Below are positions 25,822 through 35,316 of a stretch of DNA of 64,000 nucleotides, piece by piece. The notes under the pieces were generated by a model. That model searched no databases, was not told the DNA's origin, and was given only the letters and a program-made list of their open reading frames with translations. The stretch's first letter is position 1. Each line of letters opens with the position of its first letter. Where the stretch lies: NCBI GenBank assembly GCA_963818775.1, contig CAWFUF010000016.1:59690-123689 (forward strand), written 5' to 3'. A program made the position numbers and the translations under genes. The stretch is from JAMXLO01 sp963818775. GTDB lineage: Bacteria > Pseudomonadota > Alphaproteobacteria > Acetobacterales > Acetobacteraceae.

Positions 25822-27045
25822 ATGCGTGCCAAGCTTCGTCGCCGCTCGTTCCTTGCCGGGACCGCCGCTGCCGCATTGCCGATGCCCGCCATCGCACAGA
25901 ACAAGCCGGTCCGCATCGGCCTGCTCACCGTCAAGACCGGCCCTCTGGCACAGGGCGGCATCCAGATGGAGCAGGGCACCAACCTCTTCCTCAAAGACCG
26001 CAACAACATGCTGGCCGGTCGCAAAGTCGAGCTGATGGTTGGCGACACCGGCGGCAATCCCGCAGGCACCAAGACCAAGGCGCAGGAACTGATCGAGCGC
26101 GACAACGTCGATATGATCTTCGGCCCGCTTGCCGCCTTCGAACTGCTCGCCATCAGCGACTACGTCGCAGCGCACAAAACGCCGATCCTAAGCTTGGCCG
26201 CGGCCGAGGACATGTCACAGCGCAAACCCAACCCGTATTTCGTGCGGGCCTCCGGCACTTCGGCACAGAACATGCAGCCGCTGGCCGACTTCGCCGCGAA
26301 GGAACTGAAGTACAAGAGCGTCATCACCATCAGCGAGGACTTTGCGTTCGGCTACGAACAGATGGGCGGATTCCAGCGCGTGTTCGAGGATGCCGGCGGC
26401 CACGTGGTGAAGAAGCTTTGGCCTCCCATCGTCACTCCCGACTACACGCCCTACATCGCCCAGCTCAGCGGCGTCGATGCGGTAGTGCAGGGCTTTGCCG
26501 GCTCCAACCCGCTCAAGTTCATGAAGCAGTACAAGGACGCCGGTGCCACTCTGCCAGTGCTCGGCGGCGGTACCGCGGGCGACGATGCGCTGCTCAAGAG
26601 TTTCGGCGACGAGGCGATCGGACTGGTCACGGCGTCCGCCTACAGCTCCGACCTCGATACCCCGGTGAACAAGCAGTTCATCGCCGGAATGGTGCGCGAC
26701 ACCGGCGCCATTCCGGGCTTGTATGCCGCCGGCATGTACATCAACGGCATGGTCGCCGAGGCAGCGCTGAAGACGACCGGCGGCAACACCGACGACAAGG
26801 AGGCGCTGATCAAGGCGATGCGCGCAGTGTCGCTCGAGGACTCGCCGCGCGGCCCGTTCCACTTCGACCACTTCGGCAATGTCGTCGGCAGCGTCTATAT
26901 CCGCCGCTTGGTGAAACAGGATGGAAAGCTGGCACAGCGCACCATCAAGACCTACCAGAACGTCAGCCAGTTCTGGACCTTCGACGAGAAGTGGTTCCTC
27001 GCCCAACCTGTCTATTCGCGTGACTATCCGCCCCTGAAAAGCTGA
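25822..27045 (+). CDS. LIV-type ABC transporter substrate-binding protein
   Basis: 407 residues. The leader MRAKLRRRSFLAGTAAAALP is twin-arginine-like and ends ...PAIAQ (residue 26). The mature protein opens NKPVRIGLLTVKTGPLA and has the Peripla_BP_6 two-lobe fold (ITISEDFAFGYEQMGGFQ at the domain crossover). It heads a plus-strand operon with the fused permease and two ATPase genes, so this is a complete importer. The ligand is unknown. Confidence 0.93.
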   Translation: MRAKLRRRSFLAGTAAAALPMPAIAQNKPVRIGLLTVKTGPLAQGGIQMEQGTNLFLKDRNNMLAGRKVELMVGDTGGNPAGTKTKAQELIERDNVDMIFGPLAAFELLAISDYVAAHKTPILSLAAAEDMSQRKPNPYFVRASGTSAQNMQPLADFAAKELKYKSVITISEDFAFGYEQMGGFQRVFEDAGGHVVKKLWPPIVTPDYTPYIAQLSGVDAVVQGFAGSNPLKFMKQYKDAGATLPVLGGGTAGDDALLKSFGDEAIGLVTASAYSSDLDTPVNKQFIAGMVRDTGAIPGLYAAGMYINGMVAEAALKTTGGNTDDKEALIKAMRAVSLEDSPRGPFHFDHFGNVVGSVYIRRLVKQDGKLAQRTIKTYQNVSQFWTFDEKWFLAQPVYSRDYPPLKS

Positions 27046-27058
27046 CGAACCTTCGGTC

Positions 27059-28891
27059 GTGAACCTCTGGCTGATCCTGTCGGTCAATAGCGTCACGCTG
27101 GGCGGGCTGCTGTTCCTGCTGTCCGCCGGTTTCTCGCTGATCTTCGGCCTGATGCGCATCCCGAACCTGACGCACGGCTCGATGTTCATGTTGGGCGCGT
27201 ATTTTGGCGTGACCTGCATCGCCTGGGGTTTCGGCTTCTGGACTGCCGCGGTGGCGGCCGGCCTCGGCGTCGCGCTGTTCGGCGCCATCATCGAGCGGTT
27301 CGTGCTTCGCCGCCTCGCAGGCGCGGAACTGGCGCAGGTCCTCGTCACACTCGGCCTTTCGTTCATGGTCGCCGACGTCTGCCTGATGCAGTGGGGCGGC
27401 GATCCGATCTCAGTGGAAACGCCGCCCGCGCTGCGCGGTGCGACCGCGGTGTTCGGCCTGGCGTTCCCGACCTATCGGCTCGCCATCATCCTGATCGCCG
27501 CGGTGATCGCTGCGGCGTTGTGGCTGCTGATGGACCGCACCAGACTCGGCGCGATGATCCGCGCCGCGGTCGATGATCCCGCCATGGCACGCGTGGTCGG
27601 CATCCGCGTGTCGCATCTGTTCACCATCGTGTTCGCCTTGGGCGCCGGCCTCGCCGGATTCGCGGGCGTGATCGGCGGTCCGATCCTGTCCGTCTATCCC
27701 GGCCTCGATCAGGACATGTTGCCGCTTGCCCTGGTCGTGGTGATCCTCGGCGGCTCCGGCAGTCTGCTTGGATCGCTCGCCGGCAGCTTCGTTGTCGGCT
27801 TCCTCTACAACTTTGGCCAGGTGATGTTCCCCGAGCTCGCCTACGTCGTCCTTTTCCTGCCCATGCTCATCGGTCCTCGTGGTGAGGCCACAGGGCCTGT
27901 TCGGCCGGGTCACGCTGTGAAGCGTCTGGCGCTTGCAATCGCATTGCTGCTGCTGGCGACGGTACCCTACTGGATCGGCAACAGCTACTACATCAACGTC
28001 GCCACGCAGATCCTTATCTATGCAGTCCTCGCGCTCGGGCTGAACGTGCTCGTGGGATATGCCGGACTGGTGACCCTTGGTCACGCCAGCCTGTTCGGCA
28101 TCGCCGCCTACGCCGGCGCAACGCTGATCAATGCGGGCCAAAACCAAATCGTCGTGGCAATCGGCGCGTTGCTGGCGACACTGGCGGCGACCGCGATATT
28201 CGCCCTACTGGCACTGCGCGGCACGGGTCTCGGGTTCGTCATGATCACCGTGGCGCTCGGCCAGATCGTCTGGGGCATCGCCTATCGCTGGATCAGCCTG
28301 ACCAACGGCGACAACGGCATGTCGATCAGCACACGGCCAAGCCCGTTCGGTCTGTCGCTCGCATCGGCCGATGCGTTCTACTGGGCGACGCTCGTCGTGT
28401 TCCTGAGCGCGGTCGGCGCCATGGCGATCTTCGTCGCATCGCCGTTCGGCGCAGCCGTACGCGGCACGCGCGACCAGCCAAGACGCATGACCGCGCTCGG
28501 CTACAATGTGTGGCTGACGCGCTTCCTTGCCTTCCTGTTCTCTGGATTCTGGAGCGGCGTCGCGGGGTTGCTGTATCTCTACTACAACCAGTTCGTCAGT
28601 CCGCAGACCGTCGCGCTGAGCGCATCTGCCGAGGCGCTGCTGATGGTGATCGCCGGTGGCACCGCGACGCTGCTGGGTCCGATCGCCGGCGCGGCGCTCG
28701 TCATCGTCATGAAGGACGTCGCCAGCGCCTACATCGAACGCTGGAATTTCGTCCTCGGCGCCATCTTCGTGCTGATCGTCGTTTTCATGCCGGAGGGCCT
28801 GGTTCCCGGCTCGGTGCGCCTGTGGCGGTGGGGGATATCGCTGTTGCGTCCTCAGGCCCCACGCGTGCTCCAGCGCGAGGATAGCCGTTGA
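27059..28891 (+). CDS. Fused LivH-LivM permease of a LIV-type ABC transporter
   Basis: 610 residues from a GTG at 27059, about twice the size of a single LIV permease. Residues 1-285 are LivH-like (GFSLIFGLMRIPNLTHGSMFMLGAYFG; VVILGGSGSLLGSLAGSFVVG). Residues 290-600 are LivM-like (ALGLNVLVGYAGLVTLGHASLFGIAAYAG; IAGGTATLLGPIAGAALVI). There is no stop or start between them, only a short GPVRPGHAVKRL joint. The gene lies 13 bases after the binding-protein stop and overlaps livG by four bases. Confidence 0.93.
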   Translation: MNLWLILSVNSVTLGGLLFLLSAGFSLIFGLMRIPNLTHGSMFMLGAYFGVTCIAWGFGFWTAAVAAGLGVALFGAIIERFVLRRLAGAELAQVLVTLGLSFMVADVCLMQWGGDPISVETPPALRGATAVFGLAFPTYRLAIILIAAVIAAALWLLMDRTRLGAMIRAAVDDPAMARVVGIRVSHLFTIVFALGAGLAGFAGVIGGPILSVYPGLDQDMLPLALVVVILGGSGSLLGSLAGSFVVGFLYNFGQVMFPELAYVVLFLPMLIGPRGEATGPVRPGHAVKRLALAIALLLLATVPYWIGNSYYINVATQILIYAVLALGLNVLVGYAGLVTLGHASLFGIAAYAGATLINAGQNQIVVAIGALLATLAATAIFALLALRGTGLGFVMITVALGQIVWGIAYRWISLTNGDNGMSISTRPSPFGLSLASADAFYWATLVVFLSAVGAMAIFVASPFGAAVRGTRDQPRRMTALGYNVWLTRFLAFLFSGFWSGVAGLLYLYYNQFVSPQTVALSASAEALLMVIAGGTATLLGPIAGAALVIVMKDVASAYIERWNFVLGAIFVLIVVFMPEGLVPGSVRLWRWGISLLRPQAPRVLQREDSR

Positions 28892-29614
28892 CCGCGCTCG
28901 AGCTGCGTGATCTCAACAAGGCGTTCGGCGGATTACGCGTCACGGTCACGGTGAACCTGGCGGTGGAACCCGGCGAGCGACGGCTGATTATTGGACCGAA
29001 CGGCGCCGGCAAGACGACGCTGTTCAACCTGGTAACGGGCGAGCTGCGCGCCGACTCCGGGCGCATCATGCTGTTCGGCCGCGATCTCACCGGGATCGCG
29101 GCGCGGCGGCGCACTCATCTCGGACTGGCGCGCACCTATCAGATCATCACGTTGTTCCCGGGCGAGACCTTGGCGCGCAACATAACGTTGTCGCTACTCG
29201 GCCTGTCGCACCTTCGCTGGAACCCACTTGTCCGTCTGAATGGTCAGCGCGATCTGCTGGACCAGGCGCATGAGGCACTGGTGCGTGTCGGGCTGGAACA
29301 TCTCGCCGATCGGCCCGTGGCGCAGACCTCCTATGGCGAACGCCGTCGTGTCGAGATCGCCATGGCGCTGGCGCAGAACCCTAAGGTATTGCTGCTCGAC
29401 GAACCATTCGCCGGCCTGTCGGTCGAGGAACGCCGCGACGTGCTGTCCATGATCAGCAGCATACCGCGCGACGTGACCATCGTGATGATCGAACACGACA
29501 TGGATGTGGCGCTGGAATTCGCCGAGCGGATCACCGTCCTGCATTTCGGCCAGGTGATCGTCGAGGGCACACGCGCCGAGGTGGTGCAGCATCCGCGCAC
29601 AAGGGAGATCTACC

Positions 29615-29625
<11 letters not shown>
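28888..29625 (+). CDS. LIV-type ABC transporter ATPase, LivG family
   Basis: 245 residues from a TTG at 28888 that overlaps the permease stop (TTGA). Walker A is GPNGAGKTT. The signature is altered: QTSYGERRRVEIAMAL replaces the usual LSGGQ, which is often seen in this LIV subgroup. Walker B is VLLLDEPFAGLS and the H-loop VMIEHDMD. It couples ATP hydrolysis to import together with the LivF protein downstream. Confidence 0.92.
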
Positions 29626-30334
<709 letters not shown>

Positions 30335-30341
30335 CCAAGCG

Positions 30342-30920
30342 TCACGTCGTAACCGCCCGGTCGTACAGCAGCACCTGCGCATCGGGTCGAAATCGCAGCA
30401 GCAGATCCATATGTCGTATGTTACGGCTGATCAGCACCGCTCCTGCCTCCACCGCAGTCAACAGCATCATGGCATCATGCAGGACAGCTCTGCGCGCCTC
30501 CCGTGCATGGCCTTGGGTCCGTGCCAGGATGCCGGCAACCACGGCTGCCTCGGTCCAAGCATCCGCGCTGGGTGCCACGATCCGCGTCGGCGCCATCCGC
30601 GACAAAACGTCGATCAGCGGCCTACGATGTCCCGCGGTCCGCGGATGCGCCGGATCGAGATGCCCCACGCTCACTGCCAGCTCGGCGCACGCGATCGAAC
30701 AATGCAGCACGACATTCCGAGCAACCAATGTCGCGATCGCCGTCGGCAGACCCGGTGCCTTCAGCGCGTCGAGATACACCGTGGTGTCTAGCATCACCGG
30801 AGTTGCGGCGTCGATCGCTCTAGCATCGAACGCCAGGTTTGCACGTGCGCGATAGGCGAGCGTACGGGTCCAGGCCGCGGGGTCATGCCGGGCGAGCAGT
30901 TCACCCGGGTTAGAGGGCAA
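30342..30920 (-). CDS. PIN-domain toxin of a type II toxin-antitoxin pair
   Basis: 192 residues from a TTG at 30920 that overlaps the antitoxin stop by 11 bases. The ATG at 30797 would remove the first 42 residues, and the frame upstream lies in the antitoxin gene. PIN acidic residues are D45 in MLDTTVYLDAL, a glutamate in ACAELAVS, and an aspartate in LHDAMMLLTA. LISRNIRHMDLL is the last strand. PIN toxins are Mg-dependent RNases that cut tRNA or other RNA and are held inactive by the antitoxin. The 45-residue N-terminal extension is longer than usual. Confidence 0.82.
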   Translation of the reverse strand: MPSNPGELLARHDPAAWTRTLAYRARANLAFDARAIDAATPVMLDTTVYLDALKAPGLPTAIATLVARNVVLHCSIACAELAVSVGHLDPAHPRTAGHRRPLIDVLSRMAPTRIVAPSADAWTEAAVVAGILARTQGHAREARRAVLHDAMMLLTAVEAGAVLISRNIRHMDLLLRFRPDAQVLLYDRAVTT

Positions 30921-31260
30921 GCTCGAAATCTTGAGGCAAGCGTCCCGCCTGGCGTACCAGCCAAGCGCCGAAGTCGTCACCCGCCGCGATGATCGCAAGC
31001 GCCGCGTTGATCAGATCAGAGTCACTGCGCAGGCCAGTTCGGCGGCGAGCTGCGTCGACAAGACCTGGATCAACCCGAGTGCTCAGTTTCAGCGAACGGG
31101 CTCCTGCCAAAGTCCCCGAACGCTCAAGTTCCGCAAACGCGAATCTGAGCCGCAAATCCGTCAGAGGCTCGCCGCCGGTATCGCCGTCAGCCTGCTTGCG
31201 ACCACGGCGCACCCGCTTCCTCAACGTCGACGCACTCTTACGCGCAACGGGAGCAACCAT
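30910..31260 (-). CDS. Ribbon-helix-helix antitoxin
   Basis: 116 residues. A basic N-terminus (KSASTLRKRVRRGRK) precedes LKLSTRVDPGLVDAARRRTG with RSDSDLINAALAIIAAG, a pattern fitting one beta strand and two helices of a ribbon-helix-helix DNA-binding fold. The C-terminal part probably wraps the toxin. The ATG at 31260 lies seven bases from a perfect inverted repeat, so the pair probably represses its own transcription. The toxin gene overlaps its end. Confidence 0.78.
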   Translation of the reverse strand: MVAPVARKSASTLRKRVRRGRKQADGDTGGEPLTDLRLRFAFAELERSGTLAGARSLKLSTRVDPGLVDAARRRTGLRSDSDLINAALAIIAAGDDFGAWLVRQAGRLPQDFELAL

Positions 31261-31266
31261 CGTATA

Positions 31267-31295
31267 GTCCTACAAAATGGCAGCTTATGTAGGAC
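31267..31295 (-). promoter_or_regulatory. Perfect inverted repeat upstream of the antitoxin, probable operator
   Basis: GTCCTACA at 31267-31274 and TGTAGGAC at 31288-31295 are exact inverted copies separated by 13 bases. They end six bases before the antitoxin ATG. A TATAC element lies between the repeat and the start on the minus strand. This is the position expected for an autoregulatory toxin-antitoxin operator. Confidence 0.7.
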
Positions 31296-31335
31296 ACGAG
31301 ACCCGAACTGGCAAGTGCGGGGATTTCACTCCCCC

Positions 31336-32019
31336 TCACTCCACCAACGCGGCAATTGCCGCCCGCAACTCCGCAATCCCCTCGCCGCTCTCGCTGCTGG
31401 TCACCGCCACGTCCGGATGTGCCGCCGGATGCGCACGCGCCAACCGACGCACCTCATCCGCCTTCCGCGCCAATGCCTCCTGCTTCACCCCATCGGCCTT
31501 GGTCAGCACAAGCTGGAACGTCACCGCCGCGCGATCCAGCAGTTCCATCACGGCGACATCCGCCGCCTTCACCTCGATCCGCGCGTCCAGCAGCAGCACA
31601 ACGCGCCGCAGCGTCGGACGCCCGCGCAGGTAGTCGAACATCAACCCCTGCCAATCCTGCTTTACCGACCTGCCGGCGCGCGCATATCCGTAGCCAGGCA
31701 TATCGACCAGCGTCAGCCGCCCACCAAGGTCGAAGAAGTTGAGTTGCCGTGTTCGCCCAGGCTCGCCCGACACACGCGCCAGTGCCCGCCGCCCGGTGAG
31801 TGCATTCAGCAGCGACGACTTGCCGACATTCGACCGTCCGGCGAACGCAACCTCCGGCCCCGCCGCCGGCGGCAATTGGTCCAGCCGCTGCGCCGCGTAC
31901 ACGAACTGGCACTCGGCGGCGAACAGCAGCCGCCCCGCCTCGATCAGCGCGTCGTCATCCTCGGTCAGGTGCGCGCGAGTCCCGGGCGTGTCAGGTTCGT
32001 TCGCCGCATGATCAGCCAT
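31336..32019 (-). CDS. engB: Ribosome biogenesis GTP-binding protein EngB (YihA/YsxC)
   Basis: 227 residues from the ATG at 32019, overlapping the yidC 3' end by 55 bases. An ATG further upstream at 32055 is also possible. GTPase motifs are G1 GRSNVGKSS (about 61-69), G3 VDMPGYGYA and G4 LTKADGVK; the G2 threonine is in GRTRQLNFF. The protein is needed for assembly of the 50S subunit. It is in its conserved place downstream of yidC. Confidence 0.94.
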   Translation of the reverse strand: MADHAANEPDTPGTRAHLTEDDDALIEAGRLLFAAECQFVYAAQRLDQLPPAAGPEVAFAGRSNVGKSSLLNALTGRRALARVSGEPGRTRQLNFFDLGGRLTLVDMPGYGYARAGRSVKQDWQGLMFDYLRGRPTLRRVVLLLDARIEVKAADVAVMELLDRAAVTFQLVLTKADGVKQEALARKADEVRRLARAHPAAHPDVAVTSSESGEGIAELRAAIAALVE

Positions 32020-33704
32020 TGCTGCGCGACCGACAGCAGGTTGTTCCAGCTCCAATAGATCACCAGCCCCGCTGGGAAACGTGCCAGCATGAAGGTGAAG
32101 ATCAGCGGCATGAACTGAAACAAACGTGCTTGAACCGGGTCCGGTGGCGGCGGGTTAAGCTTCTGCTGCAGGAACATCGTGCAGCCCATGATCAGCGGCC
32201 ACGCGCCGAGATGCAGGAACGGCGATATCGTCGTGGGATCGAACGGGATCAGTCCGAACAGATTGAAGATGTTGGTCGGATCCACCTGCGACAGGTCGTG
32301 GATCCAGCCGAAGAACGGCGCCTGCCGCATCTCGATGGTGACGAAGATGACTTTGTAAAGCGAAAAGAACACCGGGATCTGCACCACCATCGGCAGACAG
32401 CCGGACGCCGGATTCACCTTCTCAGTCCGGTACATCGCCATCATCTCTTGCTGCATGCGCTGCGGCTCGTCCTTGAACCGCTCGCGCAACGCCTGCATCT
32501 TCGGCGCCAGCAGCTTCATCTTGCTCATCGAGCGATACGAGTAGTTCGCCAGCGGGAAGAACAGCGCCTTCACGAGCACGGTAAACGCCATGATCGCCAG
32601 GCCAAAGTTCCCAAGCAGCCCGTTCAGCCAGTCGAGGCAATAGAAGATCGGCTTGGTCAGAAAATAGAACCAGCCGAAATCCACCGCCTTGTCGAAGTTC
32701 GGGATGTGGTATTCGGACTGATAGCGATCGAGCAGCCGCACGATCTTGGCGCCGGCGAATGCATGCGAGAACAGCGAAGCATCGCCGTTGGCCGGAATCG
32801 TCTGTGGTTCCTGGGTGATGTAGTCGACCTGGTAGTGGTCGCCATCCTCCGAACGATGCACGAAGTTTACCTTCGAAGCGACCGCCTGATCGGGTACCAG
32901 GGCGGCGAGCCAGTACTTGTCGGTGATGCCAGCCCAGCCGCCGGTTGCGGCCGCGCTGTACGCAATGCCATCCTTCTTCTCGCCCTCGCTCTTCGCCTTG
33001 GCGTACGTGGTCTCCTGTAGCGTGCCATCCACCACGCCCAACAGTCCTTCGAACAGGATGTAGTAGCCAGCCACCGCGGGCGTGTAGTCGCGTCGAACGC
33101 GCGCCCACGGAAACAGCTTCACCGGCGTGTTCGTCGCGTTCTTCACCGACTGCTGCACGCCGAACATGTAGTTGTCGTCGACCGAGAACTTGATCTCGAA
33201 GGTCAGACCCGCGCCATTGTCCCACGTAAGGGTGACTGGATTGCCGTCGGCCAAGGCCCCTCCGGAGCTGACCCACAAAGTGTCATTGTCCGGCAGCTTC
33301 ACCTGTTCGCCGGGCCCGGCGCTCCATCCGTACTGAATATAGTAGGGCTGCTTCTCCGACAGCGGTTCCAGCAGCCGCACGTCCGGCGAATTGGGCGCCA
33401 GCGTCTCGCGATAGTCACTGAGCACCAGATCATCCAGCCGCGCGCCCAACAGGCTGATGGAGCCCCTAAGACGAGGCGCGGCGATCTGCACCCGCGGCAC
33501 CTCCTTGGGCACCTTCGGCGTCGTCACTTCCGGAGCAGCCGTTGCCGGTCCGTTCGGCCCCTGCATCTGCGTGGTCTGACCACCGGCAACCTGCGGCGGA
33601 GGCTTGGGCGGCTGCGGCAGATGTGGCGCAATCAGCAACTGAAAGCCGAGCAGAATGGCCACCGAGATCGCGATCGCTATGAACAGACGCTGCTGGTCCA
33701 TCAC
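31965..33704 (-). CDS. yidC: Membrane protein insertase YidC
   Basis: 579 residues, normal for a proteobacterial YidC. The first membrane segment is at residues 7-25. A Pro-rich linker and the large periplasmic beta domain (about 55-345) follow. The conserved insertase core starts near PIFYCLDWLNGLLGNFGLAIM and includes YRSMSKMKLLAPKMQALRERF and PASGCLPMVVQIPVFFSLYKV. It inserts proteins into the inner membrane with or without SecYEG. Its start overlaps the yidD stop. Confidence 0.96.
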   Translation of the reverse strand: MMDQQRLFIAIAISVAILLGFQLLIAPHLPQPPKPPPQVAGGQTTQMQGPNGPATAAPEVTTPKVPKEVPRVQIAAPRLRGSISLLGARLDDLVLSDYRETLAPNSPDVRLLEPLSEKQPYYIQYGWSAGPGEQVKLPDNDTLWVSSGGALADGNPVTLTWDNGAGLTFEIKFSVDDNYMFGVQQSVKNATNTPVKLFPWARVRRDYTPAVAGYYILFEGLLGVVDGTLQETTYAKAKSEGEKKDGIAYSAAATGGWAGITDKYWLAALVPDQAVASKVNFVHRSEDGDHYQVDYITQEPQTIPANGDASLFSHAFAGAKIVRLLDRYQSEYHIPNFDKAVDFGWFYFLTKPIFYCLDWLNGLLGNFGLAIMAFTVLVKALFFPLANYSYRSMSKMKLLAPKMQALRERFKDEPQRMQQEMMAMYRTEKVNPASGCLPMVVQIPVFFSLYKVIFVTIEMRQAPFFGWIHDLSQVDPTNIFNLFGLIPFDPTTISPFLHLGAWPLIMGCTMFLQQKLNPPPPDPVQARLFQFMPLIFTFMLARFPAGLVIYWSWNNLLSVAQQWLIMRRTNLTRPGLART

Positions 33705-33943
33705 ACCCTCGTCCCGCAGTCACAATCGGGCACCGGATCGTAGCCGCCTTCATGCCACGGGTTGCAGCGCAGGATACGCCGCGCAGCCAGCCCGCTACCC
33801 CGTGCCGCGCCGTGACCCCGGATCGCCTCGATCGCGTAGTCGCTGCAGCTAGGAAAGAACCTGCAATTGGCGCCGATCACAGGGCGGACTGTCCACTGGT
33901 AGGCGCGCACCGCGCCAATCGCGAGCTGAGCGGCTGGGCTCAT
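33701..33943 (-). CDS. yidD: Membrane protein insertion efficiency factor YidD
   Basis: 80 residues. The family signature is complete: YQWTVRPVIGANCRFFPSCS, DYAIEAIRGHGAARG and RILRCNPWHEGGYDPVP. It helps the insertase region work efficiently at the inner membrane. It overlaps rnpA upstream and yidC downstream by four bases each, the usual coupling. Confidence 0.94.
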   Translation of the reverse strand: MSPAAQLAIGAVRAYQWTVRPVIGANCRFFPSCSDYAIEAIRGHGAARGSGLAARRILRCNPWHEGGYDPVPDCDCGTRV

Positions 33944-34278
33944 GCGACCCCCGCTCTTGCCAACGCCCGGCGCAGATCCTCCTGCAAGGCCACGAAGCTT
34001 CGCTTGCGCGTCGCCTCCCGGCCAATCAACACGAGGTCGAAACCCGACATCGGGTGTTCATCCAGCACCAGTCTTGCGGCCTCCTTGAGCCGGCGGCGGG
34101 TTCGGTTGCGAATCACGGCATTGCCGATCTTCTTCGTGACGGTAAAGCCAAGCCGCGCTGGACCATGATCCTCTCGCGGCAGTGCCTGCAGCACCACGCC
34201 GGCCATCGCTGCCTTGCGTCCTTTGGCCGCGGCACGCAAGAACTCGGCACGACGTGTCAGGCGGCCCGAACCGGCCAA
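33940..34278 (-). CDS. rnpA: Ribonuclease P protein component
   Basis: 112 residues from a TTG at 34278, 12 bases after the rpmH stop. Family features are RLTRRAEFLRAA, GFTVTKKIGNAVIRNRTRRRLKEAAR (the RNR RNA-binding helix) and DLVLIGREAT. The protein assists the RNase P RNA in maturing tRNA 5' ends, including probably the tRNA-Sec of this window. Confidence 0.94.
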   Translation of the reverse strand: MAGSGRLTRRAEFLRAAAKGRKAAMAGVVLQALPREDHGPARLGFTVTKKIGNAVIRNRTRRRLKEAARLVLDEHPMSGFDLVLIGREATRKRSFVALQEDLRRALARAGVA

Positions 34279-34290
34279 GTAGGCCCCCGA

Positions 34291-34425
34291 TCAGGCCGAC
34301 AGGCGCTTGCGGCCCTTGGTCCGCCGGTTGGCCAGCACTTTGCGGCCTCCGACGGTGGCCATGCGGGCGCGGAACCCATGCCGCCGCTTGCGGACCAGCT
34401 TCGACGGTTGATAGGTGCGCTTCAC
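34291..34425 (-). CDS. rpmH: 50S ribosomal protein L34
   Basis: 44 residues from a GTG at 34425 with GAGAA upstream. The sequence begins MKRTYQPSKLVRKRRHGFRA and ends GRKRLSA, a textbook L34. It is the first gene of the rpmH-rnpA-yidD-yidC-engB series and has a good promoter about 80 bases upstream. Confidence 0.97.
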   Translation of the reverse strand: MKRTYQPSKLVRKRRHGFRARMATVGGRKVLANRRTKGRKRLSA

Positions 34426-34505
34426 AGCCGGTTCTCCGATGGTGCCTGGATACCCGCCTCAGCGCGGGCGCGGGCGCCCAACCCGGCGCCCATCGCAGGC
34501 GGCGG

Positions 34506-34534
34506 CTTATAGGGGTGTGGCCAAAAGCCGTCAA
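34506..34534 (-). promoter_or_regulatory. Sigma70-type promoter of the rpmH operon
   Basis: On the minus strand TTGACG (34534-34529) and TATAAG (34511-34506) are separated by exactly 17 bases. Both hexamers are near consensus. Transcription would start near 34499 and leave a GC-rich leader of about 75 bases before the rpmH GTG. Confidence 0.8.
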
Positions 34535-34617
34535 TCGCGCCTCGATCACAGTGCCATCCGGCAATCCATCCAGATTGTCACGCGACAGCCAGCGCAAAGC
34601 CACTACATGGTTCAGCC

Positions 34618-35316
34618 ATGGGGACCGTGCGCCGATTCTGGCCCATCGCACTCCTGCTCGCGGCCATCCTGGCCGCCTGGGCTGCGGGGGCAACCCGGCA
34701 AATCAGCTGGGAATCCCTCGGACGCAACGAGGCCGTGCTGCTCGCCTGGGTCGCGTCACATCCGATCATGGCTCCGTCCCTCTATATCCTGATCTATGCT
34801 GGGGCGGTGCTGCTCTCGCTGCCGGAGTCAGCGGTGCTCACGGCCGCGGCCGGGTTGCTGTTCGGGACATTGTTCGGCGGCATTCTTGCGGTCGTGGGAT
34901 CGTCCGCCGGCGCAATCGCGCTGTTTCTCGCCGTCCGATACCACCTCGCCGACGCCATTGCCGACCGCAGCGGTCGATTTCTCAACGCCATCCGTCTCGG
35001 CCTGCGACGCGATGGTTTCAGCTATCTGCTCGCCATTCGTCTGGTGCCCGCCTTCCCCTTCTGGCTCGTCAACCTCGGCGCCGCCTTGAGCGGAATGCGA
35101 CTGCTGCCGTATGCCGCCGCGACCGTGATCGGGATCATGCCAGCCACCTTCGTCTTCGCCTCGATCGGAGCCGGCCTCGGCGATGTGCTAGCGACCGGCG
35201 GCAGTCCTGATCTCACGGTAATCTTTTCACCGCGCATTCTTGGGCCGCTGATCGGGCTTGCGGCACTGTCGCTGTTGCCGGTCGTCTGGCGTCGATGGAA
35301 GCGATCCAGTGCCTGA
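34618..35316 (+). CDS. TVP38/TMEM64-family (DedA-like) membrane protein
   Basis: 232 residues. A first membrane segment is at residues 8-26, and the SNARE-associated (VTT) core spans about 50-190, with AGAVLLSLPESAVLTAAAGLLFG, the re-entrant G-rich loop, and RLVPAFPFWLVNLGAALSGM. Family members are membrane proteins linked to lipid scrambling or small-molecule transport. It overlaps the flavoprotein gene by eight bases, so the two should be made together. Such pairs, and fusions of the two domains, occur in other bacteria. Confidence 0.88.
   Translation: MGTVRRFWPIALLLAAILAAWAAGATRQISWESLGRNEAVLLAWVASHPIMAPSLYILIYAGAVLLSLPESAVLTAAAGLLFGTLFGGILAVVGSSAGAIALFLAVRYHLADAIADRSGRFLNAIRLGLRRDGFSYLLAIRLVPAFPFWLVNLGAALSGMRLLPYAAATVIGIMPATFVFASIGAGLGDVLATGGSPDLTVIFSPRILGPLIGLAALSLLPVVWRRWKRSSA

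Noticed and set aside
25764..27023. A 419-codon frame overlapping the binding protein
   Set aside because: It is the same strand in another frame with no domain. The binding protein in frame 25822 explains the region.
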